NCBI GenBank assembly: GCA_035529405.1
Contig: DATKWV010000113.1
Coordinates: forward strand, 1-5,609
Length of the DNA: 5,609 nt
From: DATKWV01 sp035529405
GTDB taxonomy: Bacteria > Planctomycetota > Phycisphaerae > Sedimentisphaerales > Anaerobacaceae
Reading direction: 5' to 3'
The notes below the pieces were generated by a model. The model was given only the letters and a program-made list of their open reading frames with translations, had not been told where the DNA came from and searched no databases. Position 1 is the first letter of the stretch. The number at the start of each line of letters is the position of its first letter. Of this stretch, positions 4,356-5,609 are shown piece by piece. The position numbers and the translations under genes were made by a program.

Positions 4356-5609
4356 TCAGCGCTGTTTGCGATACTCAATTACTACTACTGAAGCAATCGC
4401 ATCCGGTGCTGTCTCGGGCAGGTAAAGAAGCACCCCGTCCTGTGTCTTATCGACCCGCAAAAGGTTCCGGGTCTTGTCTGCAAGCATGTACGCCCGGCTT
4501 ACCTGCGTGTCTTTTAAGGGGACAGCAAGCGTACCGGTTTTCGGCCAATTGAAAATGTGCGCAAACGTTTTGCCCGGTTTCTCGGTGAACCTGCCCCATT
4601 CGCCTTGCCCGTGCTCACTTGCCGTTGTGGCATAGATTGCCTCGCCGTTGACCTTCATCCATTCTCCCATCGCGGTCAAACACTCGACACTTGGTCCCGG
4701 AATCAGTCCTTCAGCCGTGGGCCCGACATTTAAAAGAAAGTTACCGCCCTTGGAGACGATGTCGATGAGGTTGTGAATGAGCGTTTCAGACGATTTCCAG
4801 TTATTGTCGTAGGACTTGTAGCCCCAGGTGTCGTTCATGGTCATACAGGATTCCCAGTCAAGGCCTGGAAATCCCGTCGGCGGAATCTGTTGTTCCGGGG
4901 TGCCGAAGTCACCGGCGTAACCTTCGGCTTTGTTCATACCCTCCATACCTTTTCGGCCTTTTCCCACGCGGTTGTTTACAATGATGGTCGGCCGAAGACC
5001 ACGAACGTAGTTAAACAGTTCCTTGCCCTGTGGTTCGGTCCATTCCTTTATCCATTCACCGTCGAACCACATAACCCCGATGTCGCCGTAGCTGGTCAGA
5101 AGTTCTTTAATTTGCGGTTTCATGTAATAATCCCGGTACTTCGGGAAATTCTCACCCCTGGCATCGGGATGATGCCAGTCCATTATCGAGTAATAAAAAC
5201 ACAGTTTTATTCCCTTTTTTCTGCAGGCTGCCGCAAGCTCCTTCAATACGTCTCGCCTGAAAGGCGCCGCATCCATAATATCGTGGTCCGACACTTTGGA
5301 ATCCCACAGGCAGAAACCATCGTGATGCTTTGAGGTAATGACGATGTATTTAATTCCTGCGTTCGCAGCCACTCGAACCCATTCATTCGCATCGAACCTG
5401 GCCGGGTTGAACTGCGTTACGAACGTCTCGTACTCGTCGATGGGTATCTTCGCCGTGTCCATTATCCACTCCCCGAGGCCGTCTATGCGTTTGCCCTTGT
5501 AGGTTCCCGCCGGAATTGCGTAGGCGCCCCAGTGAATGAACATCCCGAAGCGCGCATCTCGCCACCACCGCATCCTTGCATCTCGCTGGTGTTTGGTTTC
5601 AGCAGGCAG
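4356..5609 (-). CDS. Alpha-L-fucosidase, glycoside hydrolase family GH29 (5' end outside window)
   Basis: GH29 enzymes remove alpha-L-fucose from glycans by a retaining mechanism. Numbered from the Met codon at 5571-5573, the (beta/alpha)8 catalytic domain is evident: WWRDARFGMFIHWG (3-16), SKHHDGFCLWDS (81-92), and VMWFDGEW (167-174), where Asp171 is the expected nucleophile. Glu227 in GTPEQ is a candidate acid/base, but that residue varies within GH29. LLNVGP (280-285) closes the barrel, and a beta-sandwich tail ends in VVVIEYRKQR. The frame stays open for 12 more codons to the right edge (ending QRDAR before the Met), and family members usually continue upstream with this kind of sequence. 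The internal Met is therefore probably not the start, and the true N-terminus with any secretion signal lies beyond 5609. It is a separate unit converging on the lipoprotein gene, and probably acts on fucose-containing polysaccharides. Confidence 0.93.
   Translation of the reverse strand: MPAETKHQRDARMRWWRDARFGMFIHWGAYAIPAGTYKGKRIDGLGEWIMDTAKIPIDEYETFVTQFNPARFDANEWVRVAANAGIKYIVITSKHHDGFCLWDSKVSDHDIMDAAPFRRDVLKELAAACRKKGIKLCFYYSIMDWHHPDARGENFPKYRDYYMKPQIKELLTSYGDIGVMWFDGEWIKEWTEPQGKELFNYVRGLRPTIIVNNRVGKGRKGMEGMNKAEGYAGDFGTPEQQIPPTGFPGLDWESCMTMNDTWGYKSYDNNWKSSETLIHNLIDIVSKGGNFLLNVGPTAEGLIPGPSVECLTAMGEWMKVNGEAIYATTASEHGQGEWGRFTEKPGKTFAHIFNWPKTGTLAVPLKDTQVSRAYMLADKTRNLLRVDKTQDGVLLYLPETAPDAIASVVVIEYRKQR

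Noticed and set aside
4321..4360. Possible bidirectional terminator between the lipoprotein and fucosidase genes (GCTGAA 4321-4326 with TTCAGC 4355-4360)
   Set aside because: Only six pairs around a 28-base loop, with no T-run directly after either arm and one arm overlapping the fucosidase stop codon; too weak to call.
4773..5333. Plus-strand open frame of 186 codons opposite the fucosidase
   Set aside because: The minus strand encodes a clear GH29 domain here; the plus-strand product has no recognisable motif.

Overview
The window looks like chromosomal DNA from a planctomycete-type bacterium, most likely of the Phycisphaerae/Sedimentisphaerales kind. This is an inference from gene content and style, not from a search. 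The pointers are a trigger factor followed directly by two different clpP genes, a trigger factor with a Lys/Ala-rich tail, a coiled-coil lipoprotein with a DxDxDG loop, and a GH29 alpha-L-fucosidase, a typical polysaccharide-degradation enzyme of that group. Base composition is moderately GC-rich and fairly uniform. I see no insertion sequence, CRISPR array, phage gene or integration scar.

Layout. 1-93: leader DNA, with a frame that may be the tail of an upstream gene and meets the next start as ATGA. 94-438 (+): Mth938-like (DUF498) small protein. 439-594: spacer with sigma70-like promoter signals for the tRNA. 595-666 (+): tRNA-Gly(GCC). 667-837: 171-base leader holding two overlapping, mutually exclusive hairpins. 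838-2310 (+): trigger factor (490 aa). 2311-2398: spacer with an 8-bp inverted repeat overlapping a promoter-like pair. 2399-3007 (+): ClpP paralogue 1. 3036-3689 (+): ClpP paralogue 2. 3679-4314 (+): unrecognised lipoprotein overlapping the end of the second clpP. 4356-5609 (-): GH29 alpha-L-fucosidase, converging on the lipoprotein and running off the right edge of the window.

How it fits together. Trigger factor and ClpP form a protein-quality-control block: the chaperone meets nascent chains at the ribosome and the ClpP peptidase, driven by an AAA+ unfoldase (ClpX/ClpA/ClpC) not encoded here, degrades proteins. Both ClpP copies keep Ser-His-Asp triads but differ at the N-terminus and in the handle region, which suggests a two-component ClpP1P2 peptidase. 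The lipoprotein takes the place where many bacteria carry clpX and looks translationally coupled to clpP2. The fucosidase is a separate transcription unit for glycan breakdown.

There is no clear new defence or mobile system in this window. The points most worth a second look are the lipoprotein coupled to clpP2, the diverged ClpP pair, the trigger factor with a basic tail and an eroded FKBP-like domain, and the alternative hairpins between the tRNA and tig.
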